Assembly (NCBI GenBank): GCA_020832555.1
Contig: JAFIEM010000019.1
Location: forward strand, 1-40,708
Direction: 5' to 3'
From: Natronohydrobacter sp.
GTDB taxonomy: Bacteria > Pseudomonadota > Alphaproteobacteria > Rhodobacterales > Rhodobacteraceae
Length of the DNA: 40,708 nucleotides
Shown here: positions 27,772 to 36,990 of the stretch, piece after piece
Layout of the letters: every line of letters starts with the position of its first letter
Numbering within the stretch: the stretch's first letter is position 1
Notes under the pieces: generated by a model
What the model saw: only the letters and a program-made list of their open reading frames with translations
Told to the model about the DNA's origin: nothing
Databases searched by the model: none
Translations under genes and position numbers: made by a program

Positions 27772-28533
27772 TCACGCTGGGGCCATGCGAATGGCACCAT
27801 CCAGCCGGATGACCTCGCCATTCAGCATCGGGTTGGTCACGATATGCAGCGCCATGGCCGCAAATTCCGCCGGATCGCCCAGCCGTGATGGGTAGGGCAC
27901 CTGTTTGCCCAACGACTCCTGAGCCTCAGGCGGCAGGCTATGCAGCAAGGGCGTCAGGAACAGACCGGGCGCGATAGTGCAGACGCGGATGCCCTTATCG
28001 GCCAGATCACGCGCCATTGGCAGGGTCATGCCGACAATCCCCCCCTTTGATGCGGCATAGGCCACCTGACCAATCTGGCCATCAAAGGCAGCGACCGAAG
28101 CAGTGTTGACAATGACGCCTCGTGCCTGATCAGCCCCTTTGGGGTCTTGCGCGGCCATGACTGCCGCGGCCTGCGAGGCGCAGTTGAAGGTGCCACCCAG
28201 ATTGACCGATAGCGCGCGCATGAACACTGCCGGGTCATGCGCCAGACCGCGCGATACCGTCTTTGCCGCAGGGCCGATGCCCGCACAATTGACAAGCACG
28301 CGCAGCGTGCCAGCGCTGCCTGCCTGCACGAAGCCCTTGGCCACGCTGTCAGGGTCTGCGACATCGACCTTGCAAAACAACCCATTCAGTTCGGAAGCAA
28401 GCTTTTCCCCGCTCCCCTCACTCAGGTCGAAAATGACCGGACGCATTCCGGCCCCTGCCAGCGCCCGCGCCGTGGCCGCGCCCAGACCGGATGCGCCGCC
28501 CGTCACCACGGCAAGATCGCCATTGAAGATCAC
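27772..28533 (-). CDS. SDR-family 3-hydroxyacyl-CoA dehydrogenase (CouN-like)
   Basis: A 253-residue short-chain dehydrogenase. The cofactor motif TGGASGLG is near residue 11, an acidic residue after the second strand (FDLSE) indicates NAD+, NCAG is at about 87, and the catalytic Ser-Tyr-Lys set lies in NTASVAAF and VAYAASKGG. It resembles the type II 3-hydroxyacyl-CoA dehydrogenases (HSD17B10-like). In this operon it would oxidise the beta-hydroxy-phenylpropanoyl-CoA made by the hydratase to the beta-keto-CoA. It begins with a GTG overlapping the stop of the MarR gene by four bases and overlaps or abuts the ligase gene, so the three are tightly coupled. Confidence 0.87.
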   Translation of the reverse strand: MIFNGDLAVVTGGASGLGAATARALAGAGMRPVIFDLSEGSGEKLASELNGLFCKVDVADPDSVAKGFVQAGSAGTLRVLVNCAGIGPAAKTVSRGLAHDPAVFMRALSVNLGGTFNCASQAAAVMAAQDPKGADQARGVIVNTASVAAFDGQIGQVAYAASKGGIVGMTLPMARDLADKGIRVCTIAPGLFLTPLLHSLPPEAQESLGKQVPYPSRLGDPAEFAAMALHIVTNPMLNGEVIRLDGAIRMAPA

Positions 28534-29000
28534 GATGCCTCATCCTTTTCATGTGCTGATCGGAATTTGCGCAACAATGTCAGCAATTGCACCTGCTCAG
28601 CCCGATCAAGCGGGGCGAGCAATGCGCGTTCATGCGCCTGAACCCGCGCGAGGATCTGGGCGTGAAGTTCATATCCAGCCTCGGTCGCTATCAACGCCTG
28701 CGCGCGACGGTCACCAGGAACCGCCCTGCGTTCGGCCAGCCCGCGCGCTTCCAGATCATCGATGATCGCAACCAACCCCGAGCGCTCTATCCCAAGCTGG
28801 CGCGCAACCTCGCTTTGGGTCATCCCGCTACTTTCCACAATTAGGGTCAGCACGGAAAATGCGCGCGGCGACAGAACAGACTGCTCAACCTGATTGCGGA
28901 AATCATCGCGCACAATCATGTAGGCACGCTTCAGATTATAACCCAGCAGGCGCTCAATGTCCGATTCGTCCTCCAGCAGCGCAGGATGTGCTTTTGCCAT
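28530..29000 (-). CDS. MarR-family regulator, CouR/FerR-like
   Basis: A 156-residue MarR protein with the winged helix-turn-helix at about residues 40-105 (SPRAFSVLTLIVESSGMTQS, then LGIERSGLVAIIDDLEARGL and the wing GDRRAQALI). It is the first gene of the minus-strand dehydrogenase/ligase operon and stands divergent from the hydratase operon, the usual position of CouR and FerR, which repress hydroxycinnamate genes until the CoA ester binds. Dyads in the 125-base divergent region are suitable targets. The ligand is inferred from context only. Confidence 0.87.
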   Translation of the reverse strand: MAKAHPALLEDESDIERLLGYNLKRAYMIVRDDFRNQVEQSVLSPRAFSVLTLIVESSGMTQSEVARQLGIERSGLVAIIDDLEARGLAERRAVPGDRRAQALIATEAGYELHAQILARVQAHERALLAPLDRAEQVQLLTLLRKFRSAHEKDEAS

Positions 29001-29050
29001 ACCCCCCGGCCCTTTCGATAACCCCTCTTGCCAGATAGCTTAGCAGTAAA

Positions 29051-29098
29051 ATTGTAACTTCACAATACTGTTTACTAAGGTAACAATATATGTATAGT
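29051..29098 (+). promoter_or_regulatory. Divergent control region: promoter of the hydratase operon with dyads
   Basis: A dyad ATTGT-N6-ACAAT lies at 29051-29066, and an imperfect one centred on GTTTACTAAGGTAAC at 29070-29084. A probable -10 box, TATAGT, is at 29093-29098, with TTTACT (29071-29076) as -35 box 16 bases upstream. The dyads would let the divergent MarR protein cover both promoters. Confidence 0.55.
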
Positions 29099-29125
29099 GG
29101 CCTTGAGGCATGAGGGGAGTTTTTC

Positions 29126-29917
29126 ATGGACGGGTCCGTCGAAACGCTGGTCAGCTACCGCTTGCAGGGCGAGGTTGCGGTCATCGGCCTGAATCGTCCC
29201 TCGAAGAGAAATGCCATATCAGACACCGTGGTGGACTCATTGCGCATTGCAGCAGAACGTGCCCAGAGCGAAGCGCGCGCAGCGGTCATTTATGGCGAGG
29301 GCGATCATTTCTGCGCCGGGCTGGACCTTGCAGAGCACAAGGACAAGCCGCTGTTTGACGCCATTCAGGGGTCGCGGCGCTGGCATGCAATATTTTCGGG
29401 TTTTGAGCGCGGCACGATTCCGTTCATTTCGGCGCTGCATGGTGCGGTTGTGGGCGGCGGGTTCGAACTTGCGGCGGCGACACACCTGCGCGTGGCGGAC
29501 GAGTCCGCCTTTTTCGGCCTGCCCGAAGGCCAGCGCGGCATTTTTGTCGGCGGCGGCGGATCGGTGCGTATTGCGCGGCTGATCGGGGCTGCGCGCATGG
29601 GTGACATGATGCTGACTGGCCGGACAGTTTCACCCGCGCAGATGGAGGTCTGGGGTGGCGTGTCCTATGTCGTACCCAAAGGGCAAGCACTGGCACGCGC
29701 GATTGAACTGGCCAAAGCTACTGCGAGCAATGCGCCACTGTCGAACTATGCGGTTCTGAACGCACTGCCGCGCATCGCTGAAATGTCTGTAGAGGATGGG
29801 TTGTTCACCGAATCGATCATGTCGGCGCTGACTTCGGAAACCCCCGAAGCCAAGCAACGCCTGCGCGATTTTCTGGAGAAGCGCGCGGCACGCCTCAAGG
29901 CCCCTGACGAGTCGTGA
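29126..29917 (+). CDS. Enoyl-CoA hydratase/crotonase (CouM-like)
   Basis: A 263-residue crotonase-fold protein. Both acid/base glutamates of hydratases can be placed: one in GGGFELAAATHLR and one in GLPEGQRGIFVGGGG. The oxyanion-hole glycine lies in LHGAVVGGG. It would add water to p-coumaroyl-CoA or a related ester. Feruloyl-CoA hydratase-lyases that release the aldehyde belong to the same fold, but the dehydrogenase and hydrolase genes alongside point to plain hydration followed by beta-oxidation. The ATG at 29126 has GGGGAG seven bases upstream. First gene of a three-gene plus-strand operon. Confidence 0.85.
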   Translation: MDGSVETLVSYRLQGEVAVIGLNRPSKRNAISDTVVDSLRIAAERAQSEARAAVIYGEGDHFCAGLDLAEHKDKPLFDAIQGSRRWHAIFSGFERGTIPFISALHGAVVGGGFELAAATHLRVADESAFFGLPEGQRGIFVGGGGSVRIARLIGAARMGDMMLTGRTVSPAQMEVWGGVSYVVPKGQALARAIELAKATASNAPLSNYAVLNALPRIAEMSVEDGLFTESIMSALTSETPEAKQRLRDFLEKRAARLKAPDES

Positions 29918-29928
29918 GAGGAAACGCC

Positions 29929-30813
29929 ATGAGCATCAATCTTGATGAGATCGTCGCTATCGATATTCATACCCATGCCGAGGAGCCGTGCAATTGCCAT
30001 CGTGATGACGGCTATATGGAGTTTCAGAAGGGCATGGCTGCGTATTTCCGCAACCCGGCCGGGGCCGATGGTATGTTGCCCACCGTGGAGCAGACCGCTG
30101 CCTATTACCGCAAGCGCAAGATCGCGGCTGTCATCTTCGGGGTCGATGCCGAACGGGAAACCGGTTTCTATCGACACACGAACGAGGAAATCGCCCGGAT
30201 ATGTGCCGCGAACGCGGATATTCTGATCCCCTTTGCATCGATTGACCCCGCCAAGGGCAAGCTCGGTGCGCGCGAGGCGCGGCGGCTGGTGCGTGATTTC
30301 GGTGTGCGCGGCTTCAAGTTCCACCCGACCATGCAGGGGTTTTTCCCAAATGACCGCATGGCCTACCCGCTCTATGAGGCCATTGCCGAGGAAGGCGCGA
30401 TCATGATTTTCCATACCGGCCAGACCGGTGTGGGGTCAGGCATGCGCGGCGGTATGGGAATGCGGCTCAAATATTCCAACCCGATCCATATCGATGATGT
30501 CGCAGTGGATTTTCCCGAAACGCCGATCATCCTTGCCCATCCTTCTTTCCCCTGGACTGAGGAAGGCTTGGCCGTGGCGCAACACAAACCGAATGTCTAT
30601 GTTGATATGTCAGGCTGGTCGCCCAAGTATTTCCCGCAGATTTTCGTGCATTATGCCAATACGATCCTGAAGAAGAAGATGCTTTTCGGGTCGGACTGGC
30701 CAGCAATCACGCCTGATCGCTGGCTGGCCGATTTCGAAGAGCTGAAAATCCGAGATGAAGTTCGTCCGCTGATCCTGAAGGACAATGCGGCGCGGCTTCT
30801 GGGCCTGACCTAA
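29929..30813 (+). CDS. Amidohydrolase_2 family hydrolase (CouO-like, beta-ketoacyl-CoA hydrolase)
   Basis: A 294-residue TIM-barrel metal hydrolase. Metal-binding residues are visible in IDIHTHAEE (HxH), GFKFHPTMQGF, ILAHPSFPW and FGSDWPAI (the C-terminal Asp). The family includes CouO of Rhodococcus jostii, which hydrolyses 4-hydroxyphenyl-beta-ketopropanoyl-CoA to 4-hydroxybenzoate and acetyl-CoA, and decarboxylases of the ACMSD group. Here it stands between a crotonase and an acyl-CoA dehydrogenase and near an SDR and a CoA ligase, matching the CouLMNO set. Start at 29929 with AGAGGAAA upstream. No thiolase or aldehyde dehydrogenase gene is present in the cluster, which supports the hydrolase reading. 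Confidence 0.82.
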   Translation: MSINLDEIVAIDIHTHAEEPCNCHRDDGYMEFQKGMAAYFRNPAGADGMLPTVEQTAAYYRKRKIAAVIFGVDAERETGFYRHTNEEIARICAANADILIPFASIDPAKGKLGAREARRLVRDFGVRGFKFHPTMQGFFPNDRMAYPLYEAIAEEGAIMIFHTGQTGVGSGMRGGMGMRLKYSNPIHIDDVAVDFPETPIILAHPSFPWTEEGLAVAQHKPNVYVDMSGWSPKYFPQIFVHYANTILKKKMLFGSDWPAITPDRWLADFEELKIRDEVRPLILKDNAARLLGLT

Positions 30814-30816
30814 GCC

Positions 30817-32409
30817 ATGCAGGCGCTTGATGACATCCTGTGGAGTCTGGAATTCACGGGCGCTGCGCGCATTCCAGGTTGGGATCGCGAGCTTGCCCGC
30901 GAGGTTGCGAAACATTTCGCGGCTTTCGCGGCAGCACGGATTTCACCGCTGGACGGGCCGGGGGATTTGCAGGGGTGTCACCTGATCGCCGGGCGTGTCC
31001 ATCTGCCAGACGGATTTGCACAGACCTATCGCGACTTGGCAAAGGCGGGCTGGCAGGGGCTGAGCGCGCCTGAGAAATTCGGCGGGCAAGAACAGGGACC
31101 GGCAGTTCAGGCGCTGGTGTCAGAGGTGTTTTCCGGTGCCTGTCATGCGCTTCAGATGGTTGCGGGTCTGGTGCCAGGCGCGATCCGGCTTCTGCGCCAT
31201 GTCGCAACACCCGAACAACAGGCGCGTTATATCCCCGAACTGGCCTCGGGGGCCTGGCTGGCGACCATGTGTCTGACCGAATCTGACGCTGGCTCGGATC
31301 TGTCGCGCATCCGCAGCCATGCGGTCAGGGACGAGCAGAGCTGGCACGTCAGCGGTGAGAAAATCTTCATCTCAGGCGGTGATCAGGACGCGAGCGAAAA
31401 TATCCTGCATCTGGTGCTGGCGCGGACCGGGCCAGAGGGGACGAAGGGTCTGAGCCTCTTTGCCTGTCCTGCGATCTTGCCTGATGGCCGACGCAATACG
31501 ATCACTGTGGAGCGGATCGAGCAGAAGATGGGCCTGCACGCCTCGCCCACCTGCCACATGATCTTCGAAGCCGCCGAGGGTGAATTGATCGGCGCACCGG
31601 GCCAAGGGCTGGCAGCGATGTTCCTGCTGATGAACCATGCCCGTCTGGATGTGGCGCTGCAAGGTGTGGCCCATGCCGCGAAATCGCATGCCATCGCGCG
31701 CGACTATGCCGCAGGACGCAGGCAGGGGCGCAGACCGGATGGCAGCCCGGCGGTTCTGGCGCAGCACGCCGATGTGGCGCGCATGCTTGCCGAGATGGAC
31801 CAACAGACACTTGCCGCGCGCGCGCTGGCTCATACTGCGCTGGTTGCGCTTGAAACCGGAGAAAATGATCTTGCGGAGTTTCTGACTCCGATGGCAAAAG
31901 TCGCTGGGTCGAATGCGGGCATTCGGGTGACGGAAACCGCGATGCAGGTGCTGGGTGGCTATGGCTATCTGCACGAATATCGGCTGGAACAGGCGTATCG
32001 GGATGCGCGAATCTGCGCAATCTATGAAGGCGCAAATGGGATACAGGCGCTGACCCTTGCCATGCGCGGTCTGTCCTATGCCGGGGGTGCACAGGCGCGT
32101 GCTTTTGCGGATTATATCGGGCAGATCGCGCAGGCTCATCCGCATTCGCCGCTGGCAGCCGCGCTGGAAGACTGGCATGCGCTATGTGACCGGGTGCGCA
32201 CGTCCCCGGCTGAAATGGCTGATCTGCTGATGCAGGCCAGTATAGCGCTGGCGGAACTGGCCTTCTGGCAGCGCGTCAGCATCGAGTGCAGGGGCAGCGC
32301 GCGGTTGCAGGCCCTTGTAACCGATGCGTGCAATATGGCCGTGCATACCATTCGCAGCGGCCTGCATTTTGCCGCCTTGCGCGAAAAGCCAGTTCTGCAA
32401 AGTGCCTGA
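30817..32409 (+). CDS. Acyl-CoA dehydrogenase, long form (530 residues)
   Basis: A flavin-dependent acyl-CoA dehydrogenase of 530 residues, longer than the usual 380, with a C-terminal extension of the type found in long forms such as DmdC. Recognisable parts are CLTESDAGSDLSRIRSHAV (FAD and substrate loop), VSGEKIFISGGDQ, and LEQAYRDARICAIYEGANGI, which holds the catalytic glutamate. It starts three bases after the hydrolase stop. In this operon it could desaturate 3-(4-hydroxyphenyl)propanoyl-CoA to coumaroyl-CoA, letting dihydrocinnamates enter the same route; this is inferred from position. Its 3' end faces the pcaD 3' end with 8 bases between. Confidence 0.85.
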   Translation: MQALDDILWSLEFTGAARIPGWDRELAREVAKHFAAFAAARISPLDGPGDLQGCHLIAGRVHLPDGFAQTYRDLAKAGWQGLSAPEKFGGQEQGPAVQALVSEVFSGACHALQMVAGLVPGAIRLLRHVATPEQQARYIPELASGAWLATMCLTESDAGSDLSRIRSHAVRDEQSWHVSGEKIFISGGDQDASENILHLVLARTGPEGTKGLSLFACPAILPDGRRNTITVERIEQKMGLHASPTCHMIFEAAEGELIGAPGQGLAAMFLLMNHARLDVALQGVAHAAKSHAIARDYAAGRRQGRRPDGSPAVLAQHADVARMLAEMDQQTLAARALAHTALVALETGENDLAEFLTPMAKVAGSNAGIRVTETAMQVLGGYGYLHEYRLEQAYRDARICAIYEGANGIQALTLAMRGLSYAGGAQARAFADYIGQIAQAHPHSPLAAALEDWHALCDRVRTSPAEMADLLMQASIALAELAFWQRVSIECRGSARLQALVTDACNMAVHTIRSGLHFAALREKPVLQSA

Positions 32410-32417
32410 GTCGCGAT

Positions 32418-33194
32418 TTACAGCGCATGTTTTTGCAGGAAGGGCAGCAGTATCGCCGCCATGACTTCCGGAGCCTCGACACAGGGCAAATGCCCTGCAC
32501 CGTCAATAAGGTGGAATTCCGCACCTTCGATCAGATCGGCTGTGGCGCGCACGATATCGGGCGGCGAAGCGCCATCCTTGGACCCGGCGATGACCAGACA
32601 GGGCAGGCGCAGGCGCGCGGTCGCGGATGTCTGGTCCGCACCCGCCAACGCATGGCAGGCCGCGATATAGCCATCGCGCGGACTGCGTGCCAGCATGTTG
32701 CGCCACATAGCCAGCTCGGGCTTTGCGCAGAAGGTCGGCGCAAACCAGCGTTCCATTACGGCATCAGCAATGGCGCGAGTGCCGCCGACCTGCACGGCTG
32801 CAATGCGGTCCTTCCAGCTTTCGGCGGAACCCAGCTTCGCCGCACTGTTGGACAGAACCAGCGCGCGGACCAGTTCTGGCCGGTCAGCGGCCAACCGCTG
32901 TGCGATCAGCCCGCCGATGGAGCAGCCGATCACCGTGGCGCGACAGTTCAGACTATCAAGGATTGCAGCCGCATCAGCGGCATGTTCGGCAATGTCAGTG
33001 CCATCGCCCAGGTCCGACAAGCCATGCCCCTGCTTGTCATAACGGATCACCCGCCATTCATGCAGATACGGCATCAGCGCATCCCAGAGGCGCAGATCAG
33101 TGCCCAGCGAATTGCAAAGCAGCAATACGTGGGCATCTTGTGGGCCGTCCACGCGCAGATGCAACGCGCCGTAAGGTCGGGGCAGAACATGCAT
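32418..33194 (-). CDS. pcaD: 3-oxoadipate enol-lactonase
   Basis: A 258-residue alpha/beta hydrolase. The nucleophile elbow is IGCSIGG (Ser near residue 92), the acid lies in IAGSKDGASPP and the histidine in GAGHLPCVEAP. The MHVLPRPYGALHLRVDGPQD start and the NSLGTDLRLWD segment are typical of PcaD. It opens 3-oxoadipate enol-lactone to 3-oxoadipate. The ATG at 33194 has AAGGAG before it. It lies 57 bases behind pcaQ on the same strand, as in other alphaproteobacteria, while pcaC, pcaH and pcaG are about 5 kb away on the other strand, so the usual pcaDCHG order is split by the gal operon. Confidence 0.93.
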   Translation of the reverse strand: MHVLPRPYGALHLRVDGPQDAHVLLLCNSLGTDLRLWDALMPYLHEWRVIRYDKQGHGLSDLGDGTDIAEHAADAAAILDSLNCRATVIGCSIGGLIAQRLAADRPELVRALVLSNSAAKLGSAESWKDRIAAVQVGGTRAIADAVMERWFAPTFCAKPELAMWRNMLARSPRDGYIAACHALAGADQTSATARLRLPCLVIAGSKDGASPPDIVRATADLIEGAEFHLIDGAGHLPCVEAPEVMAAILLPFLQKHAL

Positions 33195-33251
33195 GGTCTT
33201 TTCTCCTTGCATCTGATTTTCCGCGAGTGTGGGCGACTGGCGCTGTCTTCA

Positions 33252-34184
33252 TCACGCGGGGCTTGGGCGTCCATCTTCCGGCGGGTCGCACATTGCGCGC
33301 AGCAGTTTCACGAATGCCTCTGTCTCTTGCGTCATTTCGGAATTGGCGCGCTGGCAGATCCCCACTGGCCCGGCAGGCAAGTCGCTTTCCGGGTCAAGTG
33401 TTGTCAGACTGCCTGCCGCAAGTTCATCCGCGACCACCCCTTTCGAGATGAACCAGACAATGTCAGAATTCATCACAAGCTTGCGCCCGAATGCCAGTGA
33501 AACCGTCTCAAAAGTCGGCTCCAGATGCGACAGCCCCACGCTGACCAGCCAGCCACGCACCGCAGGGGCGATAAGGGCGCCCGCAGGTGGTAGCATCAGC
33601 TTGTATTTCGCAAGTGCCGCCGACACGTTGGACATACCCAGAAGCGGATGACCCGGACGCACGACCATGACCACGCGCTCGGCGTAAAGCTGGCGAAAGG
33701 TCAGGCCGTTCATCTGCTCGGCATCGGGCATGCGCCCGACCATCAGATCAAGTGATCCTTCGCGCAGTTGAGACATCAAAAGCCAGTTCGGCCCGGTGGT
33801 AAGCTGCAATATGCAATGCGGGACCAGTTCGTTGTATTTCAGCGCCGCGCGCGGCAGCAGATCCGTCGCCACAGTTGGCAACACCCCAAGATTAAGCCGG
33901 GTGATCCGTTCTGGCGCATCGCGCACCGCCTCTTGCGCGGTTTCCAGTGCACGCATAGCCGAACCGGCATGTTGCTGAAACACGCGCCCGGCGGGCGAGA
34001 GCACAAGCCGCCTTGTGCTGCGGTCAAACAGCGCGACATCGAGAATTTCTTCCAGTTCGCGCAGGGTTTTTGACGCAGCAGGCTGCGAGATCGAGAGTTC
34101 CTCTGCCGCTGCCGAAAGCCCGCCCAGACGGGCAGTTTCCAGAAAGCACCGCAAGTGACGCAAACGCAGCCTTGGGTCCATCAT
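33252..34184 (-). CDS. pcaQ: LysR-family activator of the protocatechuate genes
   Basis: A 310-residue LysR-type regulator. The helix-turn-helix is at about residues 8-65 (HLRCFLETARLGGLSAAAEE, then ISQPAASKTLRELEEIL) and the C-terminal two-lobe effector domain follows. Its sequence and its position directly before pcaD identify PcaQ, which activates pca genes in response to beta-carboxy-cis,cis-muconate and gamma-carboxymuconolactone. A site resembling the PcaQ box lies upstream of pcaC at 37877-37892, and a GGTTAACC sequence lies at 34194-34201 just before its own start. The first two codons are both ATG (34184 and 34181). Confidence 0.9.
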   Translation of the reverse strand: MMDPRLRLRHLRCFLETARLGGLSAAAEELSISQPAASKTLRELEEILDVALFDRSTRRLVLSPAGRVFQQHAGSAMRALETAQEAVRDAPERITRLNLGVLPTVATDLLPRAALKYNELVPHCILQLTTGPNWLLMSQLREGSLDLMVGRMPDAEQMNGLTFRQLYAERVVMVVRPGHPLLGMSNVSAALAKYKLMLPPAGALIAPAVRGWLVSVGLSHLEPTFETVSLAFGRKLVMNSDIVWFISKGVVADELAAGSLTTLDPESDLPAGPVGICQRANSEMTQETEAFVKLLRAMCDPPEDGRPSPA

Positions 34185-34275
34185 ATGCCTTGTGGTTAAC
34201 CGAATTGTCCAAATGCATAATTTATGAATTGAGCTGCCTACGCAAGCCCGTCATTGCCGAAACGCGCGCGCCCGA

Positions 34276-35346
34276 TCAGCCCATGCTTTCGGGGGCAGGA
34301 AATACCCGACCCTCCATCAGCTTGCGAGCGGTGCGCAGAAATCCAGCGGCGCGTACTTGCGCTCCCTCGCGTTCCAGCAAGACCTCTGTCATGCCTGCGG
34401 GATGCTCAATCCAGAAGCTGCCGCTTTGTGGCAGCGTAGCCAAAGGATGCGCGATACTGCCCGGTGTCACACAACTCGCGGCCACACTGAGCGCGGCAAG
34501 CACTCCGATGCCCCTATGCACCTGATGTGGAATAAAAAACCGCGTTGCGATTGTCCCGCCACAAACGGGCGGGGCAAGAAGGGCCATCTTGGGGATGCTT
34601 TTCTCGCGCACATCGCCCAGCCCCATCAATGGTCCGGCTTGCAGGCGGATGGATTCAATCTGCGCTTTGAGGCAGTCCATCCCTTCAAGGGCTTCGGGGC
34701 TTTCCTGCCCGCTCAACCCCATATCGGCTGCGCGCAGCAGTACCACCGGCATACCATGATCAATCAATGTGCAGGCCACACCGTCGATCACATCCGAGGG
34801 TCGGCCCGAGGGCAGCATCGCGCCACAAACTGCCCCTGCGATATTCTCAAACAACAGTTGAACCGGCGCATGGGATGCCGGCACGCCGTCTATTTCTGCG
34901 CTGCCGTCATAGCGCACGCGCCCGCCCGGGGTCTGTACAGTGGCTTGCGCGATCTCGCCGGTATTGCACATATGGACGCGCAGCGCCGTTTCTCCGTTCT
35001 GCGCAGCGACCAACCCGCGCTCAATCGCGGCGGGGCCGACCGCGGCCAGGACATTGCCGCAGGGCTGCGCAGCAGTAACGCAGGGCTGGTCAACAAAGAC
35101 CTGCAGGAACAGATAATCCACATCCGCATCTGCGCGCGAGGGGGGCGACAGAATCGCGACCTTGGAACTAAGCGGATCGCCGCCCCCGATCCCGTCAATC
35201 TGGCGTGGGTCAGGGCTTCCCAAAATGCGTAGCAGCAATTTGTCGCGCTCCGTTTCATCCGAAGGCAGGTCAGAGGCCAGAAACACGGCGGCCTTGGAGG
35301 TACCGCCGCGCATCCACAGGCAGGGAATGCCTGTGCTGTCAGACAT
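34276..35346 (-). CDS. galD: 4-oxalomesaconate tautomerase (PrpF family)
   Basis: A 356-residue member of the PrpF family with the diaminopimelate-epimerase fold. It starts [20 protein letters not shown] and continues with [20 protein letters not shown] and later [14 protein letters not shown], closely following GalD of Pseudomonas putida. GalD interconverts the keto and enol forms of 4-oxalomesaconate. The ATG at 35346 overlaps the end of galC by eight bases; the much longer open frame upstream is only the galC shadow. It is the last gene of the four-gene galB-dioxygenase-galC-galD operon. 2-methylaconitate isomerase (PrpF) is the alternative, but the neighbours exclude it in practice. Confidence 0.93.
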   Translation of the reverse strand: MSDSTGIPCLWMRGGTSKAAVFLASDLPSDETERDKLLLRILGSPDPRQIDGIGGGDPLSSKVAILSPPSRADADVDYLFLQVFVDQPCVTAAQPCGNVLAAVGPAAIERGLVAAQNGETALRVHMCNTGEIAQATVQTPGGRVRYDGSAEIDGVPASHAPVQLLFENIAGAVCGAMLPSGRPSDVIDGVACTLIDHGMPVVLLRAADMGLSGQESPEALEGMDCLKAQIESIRLQAGPLMGLGDVREKSIPKMALLAPPVCGGTIATRFFIPHQVHRGIGVLAALSVAASCVTPGSIAHPLATLPQSGSFWIEHPAGMTEVLLEREGAQVRAAGFLRTARKLMEGRVFPAPESMG

Positions 35347-36010
35347 ATTTAAGCCCCTTCTCGGCCAGTCGCGAGCGCATGTTGTAGATGTCCAGCCCCA
35401 ACTCACCCGAGGCCAGACGGCTGCGGCGCGCATCTTCCGAGGCCAGCCGAGCTTCGGCCTTGTCCGCCACTTCCTCGGCGCGGGCATGGGGGACGACAAC
35501 CACGCCATCGTCATCAGCAACGATGACATCGCCCGCATTGACCTGCTGGCCCGCACAGACAATCGGCACATTGACCGAACCCAACGTTTCCTTCATCGTC
35601 CCTTGCGCCGAAATTGCCGTCGACCAGACCGGAAAGCCCATTGCCTTCAAATCCGCAATATCGCGCACGCCAGCATCTATGACCAAGCCCTTGCAGCCGC
35701 GCGCCATCGCTGATGTGGCCAGAAGATCGCCGAAATAGCCCATATCGCAGGAACTCGTGGGCGCGAGCACCAGAAGGTCACCCTGTTGCACCTGTTCAAT
35801 GGCGACATGCAGCATCCAGTTGTCGCCCGGCGGCGCAGAGATGGTGACGGCGGTGCCTGCAAGTCTTGCCCCGCGCCAGATCGGGCGCATCTGCGCCGCC
35901 ATGCACCCGCTGCGACCCTGCGCCTCATGCACTGTGGCCACACCGGCCTGCTCCAGACGCGCGATGACCTCTGGCGCGGCGCGGGGAATGCTCTGAACAA
36001 CGACGCCCAT
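35339..36010 (-). CDS. galC: 4-carboxy-4-hydroxy-2-oxoadipate aldolase
   Basis: A 223-residue RraA-fold class II aldolase. It opens [11 protein letters not shown] and carries [45 protein letters not shown] and [13 protein letters not shown], where the last Arg-Asp pair and the GDLL loop bind metal and substrate in LigK/ProA/GalC enzymes. It splits 4-carboxy-4-hydroxy-2-oxoadipate into pyruvate and oxaloacetate, and usually also decarboxylates oxaloacetate. Its start codon overlaps the stop of the dioxygenase gene by one base (TGATG) and its end overlaps galD. Confidence 0.94.
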   Translation of the reverse strand: MGVVVQSIPRAAPEVIARLEQAGVATVHEAQGRSGCMAAQMRPIWRGARLAGTAVTISAPPGDNWMLHVAIEQVQQGDLLVLAPTSSCDMGYFGDLLATSAMARGCKGLVIDAGVRDIADLKAMGFPVWSTAISAQGTMKETLGSVNVPIVCAGQQVNAGDVIVADDDGVVVVPHARAEEVADKAEARLASEDARRSRLASGELGLDIYNMRSRLAEKGLKYV

Positions 36011-36978
36011 CAGGCTGGTTCCTTGTCATTTGGCGGTGTGCCATGCGTGTGGAAAGTCTCGATCGTTTTCAGCCCCCAGGCCTGCCCTTTCTTGCGATCG
36101 GTCTCTGTCCAGCACACAGGTTCCCAATCAGGCGCCAGGATCAGGCGCGCCCCGGCATTGGCCAGTTCCACCCGATTGCCAGCAGGTTCCCAGACATACA
36201 GAAAGAATGTGCCCTGTATCGCATGCTTGTGCGGCCCGGTTTCGATATGCACACCATTTTGCAGGAAGATATCAGCCGCACGCAGGATATCCTCGCGCTG
36301 GTCGGTGGCATAGGTGACATGATGCAACCTTGCATGCCCGCCGCCATGTTCTTCCGTGCAGGCCAGATCATAAGTCTTGTTGTTGATGGTGAACCAGCAC
36401 CCGCCCAGTCGACCATTGTCGAGTTGGATATATTCTGTCACCCGGCTGCCAAGGCAGGTCTCCATGAACCGGCGGAATTCGCGCACATCGGCAGATAACA
36501 GGTTGAGGTGGTCGATCCGCCGTGGGGCCGCCCCGGTGAAGGCGCTGGCCGTGTTCTTCAGCGCCGGGCGGTCAGTAGCATCGGGTTCGGCGCGGCGCGT
36601 ATCATAATAGATTTCGAACACATGGCCGAACGGGTCTTCGAACCGAAAGGCACGGCCATGCCCCATATCACCATCATTCCAGCCATGCACTATGTAGCCA
36701 GACGCCCCGATCACCTCGACGCGCCGCGCCAGCGCCTCTGGGCTGGCGGCGCGGTAGCCGATATGACCCACGCCGGTTGTATGGTGGCGCGTCAGTTTGA
36801 GCGAATAGAATTCGTAGTCATCCCAGGCGCGCAGATAGGCGCTTGTGTGGTCCTGCCCTGACAGTTTCAGGCCGAAAACACGGGTAAAGAAGTCAAGGCT
36901 TTCGTCAAAGCGGTCAGTGTAGATTTCGACATGGCCCAGATGCGCAATGTCGAAAGCCGGTTTCGTCTGCATAGGCAT
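36010..36978 (-). CDS. Type I (VOC) extradiol ring-cleavage dioxygenase
   Basis: A 322-residue, two-domain vicinal-oxygen-chelate protein of the catechol 2,3-dioxygenase / homoprotocatechuate 2,3-dioxygenase group. The iron ligands in the second domain can be placed as His in [10 protein letters not shown], His in [10 protein letters not shown] and Glu in [10 protein letters not shown]; the nearby [14 protein letters not shown] carries the second-shell His and Tyr. The first domain keeps HLGHVEIYT but its fold is the non-catalytic copy. It lies inside the galB-galC-galD operon, where gallate dioxygenase (a LigB-type protein) is normally found. It probably makes 4-oxalomesaconate or a close relative, so gallate or a methylated or related trihydroxy acid is the suspected substrate. 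The ATG at 36978 has GAGGAGG seven bases upstream. Confidence 0.88.
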   Translation of the reverse strand: MPMQTKPAFDIAHLGHVEIYTDRFDESLDFFTRVFGLKLSGQDHTSAYLRAWDDYEFYSLKLTRHHTTGVGHIGYRAASPEALARRVEVIGASGYIVHGWNDGDMGHGRAFRFEDPFGHVFEIYYDTRRAEPDATDRPALKNTASAFTGAAPRRIDHLNLLSADVREFRRFMETCLGSRVTEYIQLDNGRLGGCWFTINNKTYDLACTEEHGGGHARLHHVTYATDQREDILRAADIFLQNGVHIETGPHKHAIQGTFFLYVWEPAGNRVELANAGARLILAPDWEPVCWTETDRKKGQAWGLKTIETFHTHGTPPNDKEPA

Positions 36979-36990
36979 CAATCGTCCTCC

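Noticed and set aside
31372-32178. 268-codon minus-strand frame
   Set aside because: Antisense to the acyl-CoA dehydrogenase gene, whose FAD and catalytic motifs are clear.
34357-35232. 291-codon plus-strand frame
   Set aside because: Antisense to galD, which has full-length family similarity.
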